DNA of 64,000 nt from NCBI RefSeq assembly GCF_018829635.1, contig NZ_JAHKKG010000005.1, positions 682,001-746,000 of the forward strand, written 5' to 3'. The notes below the pieces were generated by a model. That model had not been told where the DNA came from. It was given only the letters and a program-made list of their open reading frames with translations, and did no database searches. Shown piece after piece: positions 7,241 to 16,314 of this stretch. Positions within the stretch are counted from its first letter, which is position 1; the number at the start of each line of letters is the position of its first letter. Origin of the DNA: Paractinoplanes bogorensis (GTDB taxonomy: Bacteria > Actinomycetota > Actinomycetes > Mycobacteriales > Micromonosporaceae). The position numbers and the translations under genes were made by a program.

Positions 7241-9345
7241 CGGCCGGCGGGTTCCAGCTCCTTCTCCCCGGCCACGGGCGCGGCCAGGTGGCGGGTCAGT
7301 CCGGCGCCCTCCACGTCGACGTCGGGCAGCAGCCGGTCGAGCCAGCGCGGCAGCCACCACGCGGAACGGCCGAGCAGGGTCATCACCGCCGGCACGATGA
7401 TCATGCGGACGACGACGGCGTCGAACAGGATGGCGATGCCCAGGCCGAAGCCGATGCTCTTGATCACCGCGTCGGGGCCGAGCATGAACCCGAAGAACAC
7501 GCTCATCATGATCAGCGCGGCGGCGGTGACGACCCGGGCACCGTGCCCGAACCCGCTGACCACCGCCGCGCGGGCCGGCGCCCCGTGGACAAAGTCCTCG
7601 CGCATGCGGGTCACCAGGAACACCTGGTAGTCCATGGCCAGGCCGAACACGATGCCGATGAGCAGGATGGGCAGGAAGCTGATGATCGGGCCGGTCTGCG
7701 ACACCCCGAACACCTCCGCCAGCCAGCCCCACTGGAACACCGCGACCAAGGCGCCGAAGGTGGCCGCGACCGACAGCAGGAAGCCGAGGGTGGCCTTCAG
7801 CGGGACCAGCAGGCTGCGGAACACCAGGGTCAGCAGCACGAACGCCAGCCCGACGACCAGGGCGAGGTAGGGCAGCAGGGCGCCGGCCAGTTTCTCGCTG
7901 ACGTCGAGGTTGAGGGCGGTGGTGCCGGTGACGCCGAGGGTGCCGTCGACGTCGCGGATGGCGTGGACCAGGTCCTCGGTGGCGGCGTCGTCGGGGGCGG
8001 TGGCCGGCACCACGGTCAGGATGGAGGTGTCGCCGGCCGGGTTGGTGACCGGCGGGGCGACCATGGCGACACCGTCCAGGCCCTTGATGGCGGTGGTGAC
8101 GGCGGCCGCGTCGCCGGCGTCGGTGACGACCGTGAGCGGGCCGTTGAACCCGGGACCGAACCCGGCGGTGAGCAGGTCGTACGCCTTGCGCTGGGTGGTG
8201 TCGGGTGCCGCCGTGGCGTCGGTGGGCAGGCCGAGGCGCAGGTCGGTGGCCGGGATGGCGATCACGCCGAGCAGGGCCACGGCGGCGACCAGGACAGCCA
8301 CGGGGCGCCGGGCGATGACCCGCACCCACCGCACGCCGAGTGCGGGCTTGGCGGCCTGGTCCCGTACGGGGGAAGGCTTGATCTTTGTCCCGGCGATGCC
8401 CAGCAGGGCGGGCAGCAGGGAGAGCGCGATCAGCACGGACACCGCCACGGTGCCGGCCGCGGCCACCCCCATCTGGGTCAGGAACGGGATCCCGACCACG
8501 GCCAGCCCGGCCAGGGCGATGACCACCGTCAGGCCGGCGAACACCACCGCCGACCCGGCCGTCCCGACCGCGCGTCCGGCGGCCTCGGCCCGGTCGTGCC
8601 CGGCGGCCAGCTCGTGCCGGTACCGGGACACGATGAACAGCGCGTAGTCGATGGCCACGGCCAGGCCCAGCATCATGGCCAGGGTGCTGGTGGTGTCGCC
8701 GAGGTCGGTGAACCCGGACGCGATCCCGATGGCGGCCGCCCCGATACCCACCCCGACCAGGGCGGTCAGCAGCGGCAACCCGGCCGCGACGAGGGATCCG
8801 AACGTGATGACCAGGACGACCGCGGCCACCCCGAGCCCGATGATCTCGGCGATCGGGGTGTGCCCGGAGACCAGCAGCGCGTCACCGCTCATCTCCACGG
8901 TCAGCCCGGCGTCGCGGCCTGCCTGCGCCGCCTGGTTCAGGCCGTCGCGGGCCGCATCGGTCAGCTCCGTCGCCGGCACACTGTAGGTGACCTGGGCGTA
9001 GGCGACCGTCCGGTCCGGGTTGAAGGCCGGCTCGGCCACCGCCGCGACCTGCGGCGAGCGTTTCAGCGCGGCCATGGTGGCGTCCACCGCGGCCTGGTCG
9101 ACGGGCTGCCCGGCGAACACCACCCGGGCCGACGCGGTGTTCCCGGCGGCCTGCGGGAACCGTTCGGTGAGCAGGTCGATGGTCTGCTGGGCGGGGGTGC
9201 CCGGAATGCTGAACGACGAGGTCGTGGGCTTCTGCAGCAGCACCATGCCGCCGGCCACGGCCATCAGCACCGCCAGCCAGGCGAGCGCGACCGTCCAGCG
9301 GCGGCGGAACGAGAACCGGCCCAGCCGGTAGAGGAACGTAGCCAT
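7237..9345 (-). CDS. MMPL family transporter
   Basis: A 702-residue RND-superfamily membrane protein. It has two repeats, each with one helix, a large extracytoplasmic loop (about 40-165 and 365-470) and a block of five helices (about 170-330 and 480-640). The second helix block has GLAMDYQVFLVTRMRE and the first GLAVAIDYALFIVSRYR, whose acidic residues are the proton-relay positions in MMPL proteins. MmpL relatives export lipids, siderophores or drugs using proton motive force. ATG 9345 is preferred to a GTG three codons upstream. It is divergent from the histidine kinase at 9488, so that two-component pair may regulate it, but this is inference. Confidence 0.9.
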   Translation of the reverse strand: MATFLYRLGRFSFRRRWTVALAWLAVLMAVAGGMVLLQKPTTSSFSIPGTPAQQTIDLLTERFPQAAGNTASARVVFAGQPVDQAAVDATMAALKRSPQVAAVAEPAFNPDRTVAYAQVTYSVPATELTDAARDGLNQAAQAGRDAGLTVEMSGDALLVSGHTPIAEIIGLGVAAVVLVITFGSLVAAGLPLLTALVGVGIGAAAIGIASGFTDLGDTTSTLAMMLGLAVAIDYALFIVSRYRHELAAGHDRAEAAGRAVGTAGSAVVFAGLTVVIALAGLAVVGIPFLTQMGVAAAGTVAVSVLIALSLLPALLGIAGTKIKPSPVRDQAAKPALGVRWVRVIARRPVAVLVAAVALLGVIAIPATDLRLGLPTDATAAPDTTQRKAYDLLTAGFGPGFNGPLTVVTDAGDAAAVTTAIKGLDGVAMVAPPVTNPAGDTSILTVVPATAPDDAATEDLVHAIRDVDGTLGVTGTTALNLDVSEKLAGALLPYLALVVGLAFVLLTLVFRSLLVPLKATLGFLLSVAATFGALVAVFQWGWLAEVFGVSQTGPIISFLPILLIGIVFGLAMDYQVFLVTRMREDFVHGAPARAAVVSGFGHGARVVTAAALIMMSVFFGFMLGPDAVIKSIGFGLGIAILFDAVVVRMIIVPAVMTLLGRSAWWLPRWLDRLLPDVDVEGAGLTRHLAAPVAGEKELEPAGR

Positions 9346-9487
9346 GCCCAACACCGTCCCGGGGATCAGCGCCGGTTTCGTCGTCCGTCCGCGGTCGGCG
9401 CCTACTACGGCCGCAGTAACCGGGCCGGGCGGGCACTACCGCGCCCGGACGACGGCACCACCCGCACGCACCGCATACGGTCTAAGG

Positions 9488-10594
9488 GTGCTGAGACGAA
9501 GGTGGCTGGTCGATCTGCTGCTGGCCGGGCTGGCCGTCGGCGCGGTGATCGGTGACGAGATCCGCGGCGGCGCCGTCCGGCCGGTGGCGATCGCCGTGAC
9601 CGCCGTCGTGGCGATCCTGGCCCGGCACCGCTGGCCGGTCCCGGCGATGGTGGCCGTCGGGGCGGCGCTGACCGTGACCATCGCGGTCCGGGCGCCGTCG
9701 CAGGCGCTGCTGCTCACCCTGGGCTTCCTGATGTACCACTTCATCCTCCACACCACCTACAAGCGGGCGTGGCTATGCTCGGTCGGCGCCGCGACCGTGC
9801 TGTTCGCGGTGGGGATGATCGCCGACCCGGGCGTGTGGTGGTCGCTGCAGTCGCTCGGCCTGTACGCGTGGATCGGCGGGGGCGGCGCGGTCGGGGAGGC
9901 CGTACGGAACCGGCGGGCCTACATCGCCGAGATGACCGAACGGCTGCGCCAGGCCGAGCACACCCGCGAGCAGGAGGCCCGCCGCCGGGTGATGGACGAG
10001 CGGCTGCGCATCGCCCGCGAGCTGCACGACGTCGTCGCCCACCACATCGCCGTCATCACCGTGCAGGCCGGGGCGGCCGGGCACGTCATCCAGCAGCACC
10101 CGGAGCAGGCCGGCCCGGTCCTGGAGGTGATCCGGCGGGCCTCCGACGACGTGCTCCGCGAGATCAAGTCGGTGATCGGGGTGCTGCGCGACCCGGGCGA
10201 GGCCGACCCGACCGCACCGAGCCCGGGCCTGGACCAGTTGCCCGCCCTGCTGGCGAATTTCGACGTGCGCTACGACGAGAGCGGCGAGCGGCCGGAACTG
10301 CCCGCCATCGCCGACCTGGCCGCCTACCGGATCGTGCAGGAGGCGCTGACCAACGCCCACCGCTACGGCGACGGCCCGATCACCCTGCACCTGACCCACG
10401 CCCCCGGCACGGTCACCGTCGAGGTCAGCAACCGGATCGCCGGCCGCGGCGACGGGACCGGGTTCGGGCTGATCGGGATGCGGGAACGGGCCGCCGCCGC
10501 GGGCGGTAGCGTCACCGCCGGACCCGACGGCGACCGGTTCCGGGTGACCGCCGTCCTGCCCGCCCACGCCCACGCCTTGGAGACCACACCGTGA
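9488..10594 (+). CDS. Sensor histidine kinase (NarL-system type)
   Basis: A 368-residue membrane kinase with four to five N-terminal hydrophobic segments (about 8-135), a HisKA_3 domain with phospho-acceptor H180 in RELHDVVAHHI, and a HATPase domain (VQEALTNAHRYGDG, then GTGFGLIGMRERAAAAGG). The open frame reaches back to 9344 but the upstream part is antisense leader of MMPL; the GTG at 9488 is where hydrophobic, kinase-like sequence begins. It ends in a GTGA shared with the regulator gene. The signal is unknown; the divergent MMPL transporter is a natural candidate target. Confidence 0.88.
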   Translation: MLRRRWLVDLLLAGLAVGAVIGDEIRGGAVRPVAIAVTAVVAILARHRWPVPAMVAVGAALTVTIAVRAPSQALLLTLGFLMYHFILHTTYKRAWLCSVGAATVLFAVGMIADPGVWWSLQSLGLYAWIGGGGAVGEAVRNRRAYIAEMTERLRQAEHTREQEARRRVMDERLRIARELHDVVAHHIAVITVQAGAAGHVIQQHPEQAGPVLEVIRRASDDVLREIKSVIGVLRDPGEADPTAPSPGLDQLPALLANFDVRYDESGERPELPAIADLAAYRIVQEALTNAHRYGDGPITLHLTHAPGTVTVEVSNRIAGRGDGTGFGLIGMRERAAAAGGSVTAGPDGDRFRVTAVLPAHAHALETTP

Positions 10595-11268
10595 CCATCC
10601 GGGTCCTGCTCGCCGACGACCAGGCACTGATCCGCGCCGGCTTCAAAATGATCATCGACGCGGAGCCGGGGATGCAGGTCGTGGCGGAGGCGTCCGACGG
10701 CCGTGAGGCGGTCGAACTGGCCCGCACCCAGCGGGCCGACGTGGTGCTGATGGACATCCGCATGCCCGGCATGGACGGCCTGGAGGCCACCCGCCGCCTG
10801 TCGGCCGACGACAGCCTGGCCGGGGTCCGCGTCCTGGTCGTCACCACGTTCGAGGACGACGACAACGTCGTGCTGGCGTTGCAGGCCGGGGCCAGCGGAT
10901 TCGTCGGCAAGAACGTCGCCCCGGCCGACCTGCTGCAGGCCATCCGGGTGGTCGCCACCGGCGAGGCGCTGCTGTCCCCGGCCGCCACCCGCGGGCTGAT
11001 CGGCCGGTTCCTGGCCGACCTGCGCCCACCCGCGAGCACCGCGGCGTTGACGGTGCTGACCGACCGGGAACGCGAGATCCTCATCCTGGTCGCCCACGGC
11101 CTGAGCAACGACGAGATCGCCGCCCGGCTGTTCCTGTCCCCGCTGACCGCCAAGACCCACGTCAACCGGGCCATGGCCAAGCTCGAGGTCCGCGACCGGG
11201 CCCAGCTGGTCGTCCTGGCCTACCAGAGCGGCGTGGTCACGCCCGGGGACCCGCTGCCCGGCGGTTAG
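10591..11268 (+). CDS. NarL/LuxR family response regulator
   Basis: A 225-residue response regulator coupled to the kinase upstream through a 4-base GTGA overlap. The receiver domain has DD at 9-10 and phospho-acceptor D55 in LMDIRMPGMDG. In the segment GFVGKNVAP the conserved lysine is present. The C-terminal LuxR helix-turn-helix (about 150-210) contains LTDREREILILVAHGLSNDEIA. It is the common actinobacterial type whose regulons are usually local. Confidence 0.92.
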   Translation: MTIRVLLADDQALIRAGFKMIIDAEPGMQVVAEASDGREAVELARTQRADVVLMDIRMPGMDGLEATRRLSADDSLAGVRVLVVTTFEDDDNVVLALQAGASGFVGKNVAPADLLQAIRVVATGEALLSPAATRGLIGRFLADLRPPASTAALTVLTDREREILILVAHGLSNDEIAARLFLSPLTAKTHVNRAMAKLEVRDRAQLVVLAYQSGVVTPGDPLPGG

Positions 11269-11271
11269 GGT
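11266..11271 (+). promoter_or_regulatory. -10 box TAGGGT, leaderless start of the phytochrome gene
   Basis: TAGGGT fits TANNNT and ends exactly 6 nt before the ATG at 11278; it overlaps the stop codon of the preceding regulator gene. This suggests the phytochrome gene has its own leaderless promoter rather than relying on readthrough. Confidence 0.45.
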
Positions 11272-11277
11272 CGGATC

Positions 11278-13443
11278 ATGACGGAATGGCTGCCGGAACG
11301 TGTCGCCGCCGCCGAACGCGAGGTCGGCACCACCTTCGACCTGACCGCCTGCGTCCGGGAACCCATCCACCGGCTCGGCGGCGTCCAGTCGTACGGGGCG
11401 CTGCTCGCCGTCCGCGACGGCAAGGTCACGGTGGCCAGCGGCAACGCGGCCGAGGTGCTGGGCATCGACGTCCCGGACGACGACTCGTTCCTGACCGCCG
11501 GGCAACGCGACACCCTGTGGTCCCTCGCTGACGCCGACACCGGGCAGACCGCGATGATGCCCCTGGAGCTGGGCGCCCGCCGTTTCGACGTCACCGTGCA
11601 CCGCTCCGACGGCCACCTCGTGCTCGAGTTCGAACCGGCCCCCGACACCCCGGAGTTCGGCACCCTGTACGCCCCGGTCCGCTCGGCCCTGACCCGGCTG
11701 CAACGGGCCGGCACCGTCGTGCAGGCCTGCCAGGCCGCCGTCCGGGAGATCCGCGAGATCACCGGCTACGACCGGGTCGTCGCCTACCGGTTCGAATCGG
11801 CCGACGGGCCCGGCGAGGTGATCGCCGAGGAGGTCGTCGACGACTGGGAACCGTGGCTCGGCCTGTGGTTCCCGGCCACCGACGTGCCCCCGCAGGCCCG
11901 CCGCCTGTACGAACGCAACTGGATCCGGGTCATCGCCGACGTCGACGACACCACCGCCCGGCTCGACCCGCAGACCCTGCCGGAGACCGGGGAACCGCTC
12001 GACCTGTCCCTGTCGGTGCTGCGCACGGTCTCCGAGTTCCACCTGGAATATCTGCGCAACATCGAGGTCACCTCGTCGATGTCGGTGTCGCTGCTCGACG
12101 GCGGCCGGCTGTGGGGGCTGATCGCCTGCCACGGCCGCCACGCCAAGGCGCTGAGCCCGCAGACCCGGGCCGCCTGCGAGTTCTTCGGCGTCGCCCTGTC
12201 GCTGCACCTGGCCGCCCTGCGCGAGCGCGACGAGGCGGCCGCCCGGGAACGCTCGCGGGAGGTCATCGCACGGCTGCTCGAGCGGTACTCCACCGATCTT
12301 CCCGTACGGTGGTCGCAGAACCCGGCCGGCCTGGAGAAGGTCATCGACTGCGACGCCGTGGTCGTGCGCACCGACGGCACCCTGTCCGCGCACGGCATCG
12401 ACCCCGCCGCGGCCGCCCCGGTGCTGGCCGCGGTCGAGGTGCCCCCGCCCGGCGAGGTGTGGCACAGCGACGCCGTGGGTGACGGCGAGTTCGCCGGGGC
12501 CCTGGTGCTGCCGTTCGGCACCGGCGGCGACTGCATCGTCTGGCTGCGCCGCGAACGCACCGTGCCGCGCCGCTGGGCCGCCGACCCCCGGACGCCGGTG
12601 ATGCTCGGCCCGCACGGCCGGCGCCTCACCCCGCGCGGCTCCACCGCGGTGTTCCTGGCTTCGGTGCGGGGCCGCAGCACCCCGTGGACCACCACCGACC
12701 TGGCCATGGCGGTCGAACTGGGCCGGGCCGTCATGGGGGTGGCGATCGCCCAGGCCCGCCGGCTGGCCCTGCTCAACGTCGACCTGGACTCGTTCGCCCA
12801 CGCCGCCGCCCACGACCTGAAGGAACCGCTGCGCGGGATCGCGAACACGTCCACGTTCATCATCGAGGACGCCGCGGCCGGCCTGGACGCGACCACCGTA
12901 CGGCGGCTGGAATCGATCCAGCGGCTCGCCACCCGGATGGACGAGCTGCTCAACGCCCTGCTGTACTACGCGCGGCTGGGCCGCACCGAGCTCGACCGGT
13001 CGTCGATCCCGTTGCGCGACGCGGTGGCCCGGGCGCTGGAGATCGCCGGGCCGAGGCTGGCCGACGCGCAGGTCGTCCTGGACATGTCTGACCTGTCGGG
13101 CGGGTTGGACGCCGACCCCGTGCTGCTCGACCAGGTGCTCGTGAATCTGCTGGTCAACGCGGCCAAGTACGCCCGGCCGGGCGGTGGGCACGTCGTCGTC
13201 GGCTTGGAGCACCACGCCCTGTTCGTCCGCGACGACGGCATCGGCATGCCCGGCCACCTGCGTGAACAGGCGTTCCAGCTGTTCCGCCGGCTGCACCCGG
13301 AGGCCGCCCGCGACGGGTCCGGGGCCGGCCTGGCGATCGTGCGGCGCATCGCCGAACGCCACGGCGGTCAGGCCTGGGCCGACGAGTCCCCCGGCGGCGG
13401 CACCACCGTGTGGGTCACGTTCGGCTCCCGTGACCTCCAGTAG
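11278..13443 (+). CDS. Bacteriophytochrome sensor histidine kinase
   Basis: A 721-residue red/far-red photoreceptor kinase with PAS-GAF-PHY-HisKA-HATPase order. The biliverdin-attachment cysteine is C25, just before REPIHRLGGVQSYGALL, as in bacterial BphPs. The GAF domain (about 140-320) keeps the chromophore-pocket residues: D202 in PATDVP, H255 in FHLEYLRN and H285 in LIACHGRH. The PHY region runs to about 490. The kinase core has H512 in AAAHDLKEPLRG, NLLVNAAKYARPGGG, DDGIGMPG and GSGAGLAIVRR. All residues needed for chromophore binding and phosphotransfer look intact. No heme oxygenase gene, which would supply biliverdin, is nearby. The adjacent convergent receiver gene is the probable partner. 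Confidence 0.93.
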   Translation: MTEWLPERVAAAEREVGTTFDLTACVREPIHRLGGVQSYGALLAVRDGKVTVASGNAAEVLGIDVPDDDSFLTAGQRDTLWSLADADTGQTAMMPLELGARRFDVTVHRSDGHLVLEFEPAPDTPEFGTLYAPVRSALTRLQRAGTVVQACQAAVREIREITGYDRVVAYRFESADGPGEVIAEEVVDDWEPWLGLWFPATDVPPQARRLYERNWIRVIADVDDTTARLDPQTLPETGEPLDLSLSVLRTVSEFHLEYLRNIEVTSSMSVSLLDGGRLWGLIACHGRHAKALSPQTRAACEFFGVALSLHLAALRERDEAAARERSREVIARLLERYSTDLPVRWSQNPAGLEKVIDCDAVVVRTDGTLSAHGIDPAAAAPVLAAVEVPPPGEVWHSDAVGDGEFAGALVLPFGTGGDCIVWLRRERTVPRRWAADPRTPVMLGPHGRRLTPRGSTAVFLASVRGRSTPWTTTDLAMAVELGRAVMGVAIAQARRLALLNVDLDSFAHAAAHDLKEPLRGIANTSTFIIEDAAAGLDATTVRRLESIQRLATRMDELLNALLYYARLGRTELDRSSIPLRDAVARALEIAGPRLADAQVVLDMSDLSGGLDADPVLLDQVLVNLLVNAAKYARPGGGHVVVGLEHHALFVRDDGIGMPGHLREQAFQLFRRLHPEAARDGSGAGLAIVRRIAERHGGQAWADESPGGGTTVWVTFGSRDLQ

Positions 13444-13823
13444 TCCAGGGTCCGGCTCAGCACGCTCTGGAACAACGCGAAGTTGATCGGCTTGTAGATG
13501 TAGCTGTCGGCGCCGGCCGCGTAGCAGGCGTCGGCCTCGGCCTGGTCCTCCGATGAGGTGAACACGACCAGCCGCAGCCCGCCCAGGTCGGGCCGGGCCC
13601 GCACCTGGCGCACCACGTCGAGGCCGCCCTCGCCGGGCATGTTCAGGTCGAGCAGGACGAGGCCGGGCCGTTCGGCGCCGTCGGCGGTGAGCCGGTCGAG
13701 GACGCCGGTGCCGGAACGCAGGAACTCCAGCCGCACGTCGGGATGCGAGCGGCCGATGGCCCGGGCGATCGCCTCGATGTCGGAGTCGGAGTCCTCGACC
13801 ACGAGGACCAGGTCGTCACTCAT
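13368..13823 (-). CDS. Single-domain response regulator (Rcp1-like)
   Basis: A 151-residue stand-alone receiver with acidic residues E10-D11, phospho-acceptor D59 in LVLLDLNMPGEGG, and a conserved lysine in SYIYKPINF, the pattern of Rcp1-type partners of phytochromes. There is no output domain. It converges on the phytochrome gene and its 3' end overlaps that gene antisense by 76 bases; the last 25 or so residues are low-complexity and may be dispensable. Its start overlaps the end of the phosphatase gene by 8 bases, so it likely passes phosphate to or modulates the phosphatase branch. Confidence 0.88.
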   Translation of the reverse strand: MSDDLVLVVEDSDSDIEAIARAIGRSHPDVRLEFLRSGTGVLDRLTADGAERPGLVLLDLNMPGEGGLDVVRQVRARPDLGGLRLVVFTSSEDQAEADACYAAGADSYIYKPINFALFQSVLSRTLDYWRSREPNVTHTVVPPPGDSSAQA

Positions 13824-15387
13824 CGTCGCGCCGCACGGCCAGCAGGGCGATGTCGTCGGTCGCGGCGGCGGACCGGCTCAGGTCGTCGACCAGGGCCTGC
13901 GGGCCGGCGTCACGCAGCCGGTCGAGGGCCTGGCCGAGGGCGGCGTCCTCGAACATCCGCCCGTCCGGGTCGCGGCTCTCGGTGAGCCCGTCGGTGAACA
14001 TCAGCAGCGTGTCCCCGGCGCCCAGCTCGAGGGTGGTCGGTTTCAGCTTCGGCACTTCCAGGACCCCCAGCGGTACGCCTCCCCCACCGGCCCGCCCGGC
14101 GGGGCCGCCCGCCCGCATCAGCACCGGCGCCGGGTGCCCGGCCGACGTCCACTCCACGGTCCGCCGGTCGGCGCTGATCAGGGCCACCCCGGCCGTGATG
14201 AACCGCCACGACCCGTCCAGGTGCAGCCGCGCGTTGAGCCGGGTCAGCGCGCGCAGCGGTGACAGGCCCTCCTGCAGCAGGGCGGCCAGGCTGTGCCGGG
14301 CCATCCCGGTCAGCGCGGCCGCGTCCACCCCGCGCCCGCACACGTCGCCGATCAGCGCCGCCACCTCGCCGTTGTCGCGGACCACGACGTCGTAGAAGTC
14401 GCCGCCGACCTCCAGGACCCGGTCGCCGACCGTGTAGGACGCGGCCAGCCGCAGCCCGTCGACGCCGGGCAGCCGGGTCGGCAGCAGGTGCTGCTGCATC
14501 CGCACGACCTCCTGCCGGCGCTGCTCGTAGAGGGTGCTGTTGTCGATGGCCAGGGCGGCCCGGGCGGCCAGGTCGCGCAGGAACGCGGCCGGCGGGATCC
14601 GTTCGGGGTCGCGGTCGAACAGGAACACCAGCAGCCCGATGACCCGGCCCCGGGCCCGCAGCTCCTGGGCGTGCTCACCCGGGGTGGCCAGCCGCTCGAC
14701 CGCCCCGGGATCGCGCAGCATCGCGTCCAGGCGGCGCATGTCGACGTGCACGGCGCTGCGCAGCTGCGGTTTGCCGTCGGCGTAGACGAACACCAGGCAG
14801 CCCTCGGCGATCGCCGGGACGGCCATCCGCGGCACCCGGTACATGGTCTGTTCGGTGTCGAGCACCGCGTCCATCTGCAGCGACGCCTCGGCCAGCAGCG
14901 CGTCGCGGATCTGCTGCTGCTGTTCGTCGCGGACCCCGGACAGCCGGCGGATCGCCTCCCGGGTCACCCCGGCCACCTGGGCCAGGCAGTCGCTGACGAA
15001 GCTCAGGTCGGCGGTGTCGTCGACGGCGAGCAGGAACGAACCGCCGGCCGTGCCGGGCTGGTCGAACCGGACCGCCACCACCGCGGTGATCCCGAGGTCA
15101 CGCAGCTCGTCACCCGGGTCGAGGACCCGCACCGGACCGGCCTCGGCGGGAGCCAGGGCCGCGGCGAGAGCCTGCCGTTCCCCGGTCAGCGGCAGCCCCC
15201 GCCATCGATAGGCGACAACAGCGGTTCCCCGTACGGCATGACGCAGCCCCCACACCGCGCACACGCCCGGCAACCGCTGCAACGGTGGGAGTACCAGGTC
15301 GGCCAGCTGCTCGCGGGAGCTGATGGCCACGGCGGCGCTCCACAGGCGGTGCAGCGTGCCCGCCCACCCCGCATCGATCTCCGACAC
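13816..15387 (-). CDS. GAF-domain PP2C phosphatase (SpoIIE/RsbU type)
   Basis: A 523-residue protein. The N-terminal half contains GAF-like sensory sequence (about 15-300), including the segment ending in LAARAALAIDNSTLYEQRR, followed by a linker helix and a PP2C domain (about 300-523) with the metal-binding motifs EVGGDFYDV, IGDVCGRGVDAAALT, GHPAPVLM and FTDGLTESRD. Such phosphatases dephosphorylate anti-anti-sigma factors and so release alternative sigma factors. The receiver gene follows in the same minus-strand unit, and the phytochrome gene lies beyond it, so light control of a stress-type sigma pathway is a reasonable inference. No anti-sigma gene is adjacent. Confidence 0.88.
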   Translation of the reverse strand: MSEIDAGWAGTLHRLWSAAVAISSREQLADLVLPPLQRLPGVCAVWGLRHAVRGTAVVAYRWRGLPLTGERQALAAALAPAEAGPVRVLDPGDELRDLGITAVVAVRFDQPGTAGGSFLLAVDDTADLSFVSDCLAQVAGVTREAIRRLSGVRDEQQQQIRDALLAEASLQMDAVLDTEQTMYRVPRMAVPAIAEGCLVFVYADGKPQLRSAVHVDMRRLDAMLRDPGAVERLATPGEHAQELRARGRVIGLLVFLFDRDPERIPPAAFLRDLAARAALAIDNSTLYEQRRQEVVRMQQHLLPTRLPGVDGLRLAASYTVGDRVLEVGGDFYDVVVRDNGEVAALIGDVCGRGVDAAALTGMARHSLAALLQEGLSPLRALTRLNARLHLDGSWRFITAGVALISADRRTVEWTSAGHPAPVLMRAGGPAGRAGGGGVPLGVLEVPKLKPTTLELGAGDTLLMFTDGLTESRDPDGRMFEDAALGQALDRLRDAGPQALVDDLSRSAAATDDIALLAVRRDDE

Positions 15388-15452
15388 CTGTCCTCACCCC
15401 CTCGGCGGCGGCCAGTATCCCGAATTGATTGCCGGACGGCAACTTTCTCGGA

Positions 15453-16304
15453 TCACGTGTCGAGCAGGGCCGCCACCAGCCGGTCGGTCGCCGCGGCCGG
15501 GGCCCGGGGCAGGAACAGCGACGGCTCGACCAGTTCGACCTCCAGCACGCACGGCCGGCCGTCGTCGTCGCGGACCAGGTCGATACGGGCGTACAGCGGC
15601 ACCCCGAACCGGCCCGTCACCACATCGACCGCCCGCTGGGCCACGGCGATCTGGCGTGGATCGGCCTCGTACTCCGCAGTGGTCTCCTCGGCGAAAAGGT
15701 CCTCGACCAGCCCGGCCCGGGGCAGCGCGACCCGCTTGCTCGCGGCGTGACTGTACCGCCCGGCCAGGAACACCAGCGGCCATTCCCCGTCGGACGCGAC
15801 CGACTTCAGCAACGGCTGCACCAGCACACTCGCGCCGAGGCGCCGGATGTGCGCGGTGGCCGCCGCCCGGTCGCCCGGCCCGTAGGAGGCGGCGTCGCGG
15901 CTGCCCGCCCCGACCGCCGGCTTCACCACGAACTCCCCGTCCGGGAACTCCGCCTCCTGACCGGGCTCGACGAAATCGGTCGGCGTGACCGGCACCCCCG
16001 CCGCGGCCAGGTCGATCAGATAGTGCTTGTCGAGACTCCACCGCACCATCGGCACCGGATTACGCAGGTCGGTCACCGCGGCCGTCCGGTCCAGCCAGCC
16101 CACGAACTCACCCAGGCGCTCCGGGTAGTCCCACGTCGACCGCAGCACCGCCCGGTCGTAGCCGTCCCACACCACGTCCGGGTCGTCCCACGCGACCACG
16201 TCGACGGTCGCCCCGGCCGCGCGCAGGGCGGGCAGCGCGAACTCCTCGTCCTCGTCACGGCCCAGCGCCGCCCGCGCGGACACCCACGCCAGCCTCTCGA
16301 TCAT
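15453..16304 (-). CDS. ATP-grasp domain protein
   Basis: A 283-residue protein with an ATP-grasp-like layout: N-terminal pre-ATP-grasp region (VDVVAWDDPDVVWDGYDRAVLRS), the ATP-binding lysine region in DGEFVVKPAVGAGSRDA, and a metal-binding end ARIDLVRDDDGRPCVLEVELVEPS, with the LEVE-L-EPS segment typical of glutathione-synthetase-like ligases. It resembles the cycloserine-pathway DcsG and RimK-like group. It probably forms an amide bond using ATP, but neither substrate is known. The gene is apparently followed by nothing co-transcribed, and is preceded by a small membrane protein gene. Confidence 0.75.
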   Translation of the reverse strand: MIERLAWVSARAALGRDEDEEFALPALRAAGATVDVVAWDDPDVVWDGYDRAVLRSTWDYPERLGEFVGWLDRTAAVTDLRNPVPMVRWSLDKHYLIDLAAAGVPVTPTDFVEPGQEAEFPDGEFVVKPAVGAGSRDAASYGPGDRAAATAHIRRLGASVLVQPLLKSVASDGEWPLVFLAGRYSHAASKRVALPRAGLVEDLFAEETTAEYEADPRQIAVAQRAVDVVTGRFGVPLYARIDLVRDDDGRPCVLEVELVEPSLFLPRAPAAATDRLVAALLDT

Positions 16305-16314
16305 GAAAGGAACG

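Noticed and set aside
10363..13362. 999-codon open frame on the minus strand, and similar very long frames at 18606-21665, 6964-9555, 35000-37849 and 54899-57748
   Set aside because: They lie antisense to clearly functional genes, have compositions dominated by G, R, Q, D and H and match no family. Such frames are normal in DNA with G or C in nearly every third codon position.
15453..16304. ATP-grasp enzyme as part of the siderophore cluster, as in vibrioferrin
   Set aside because: It is over 7 kb away on the opposite strand with unrelated genes between.
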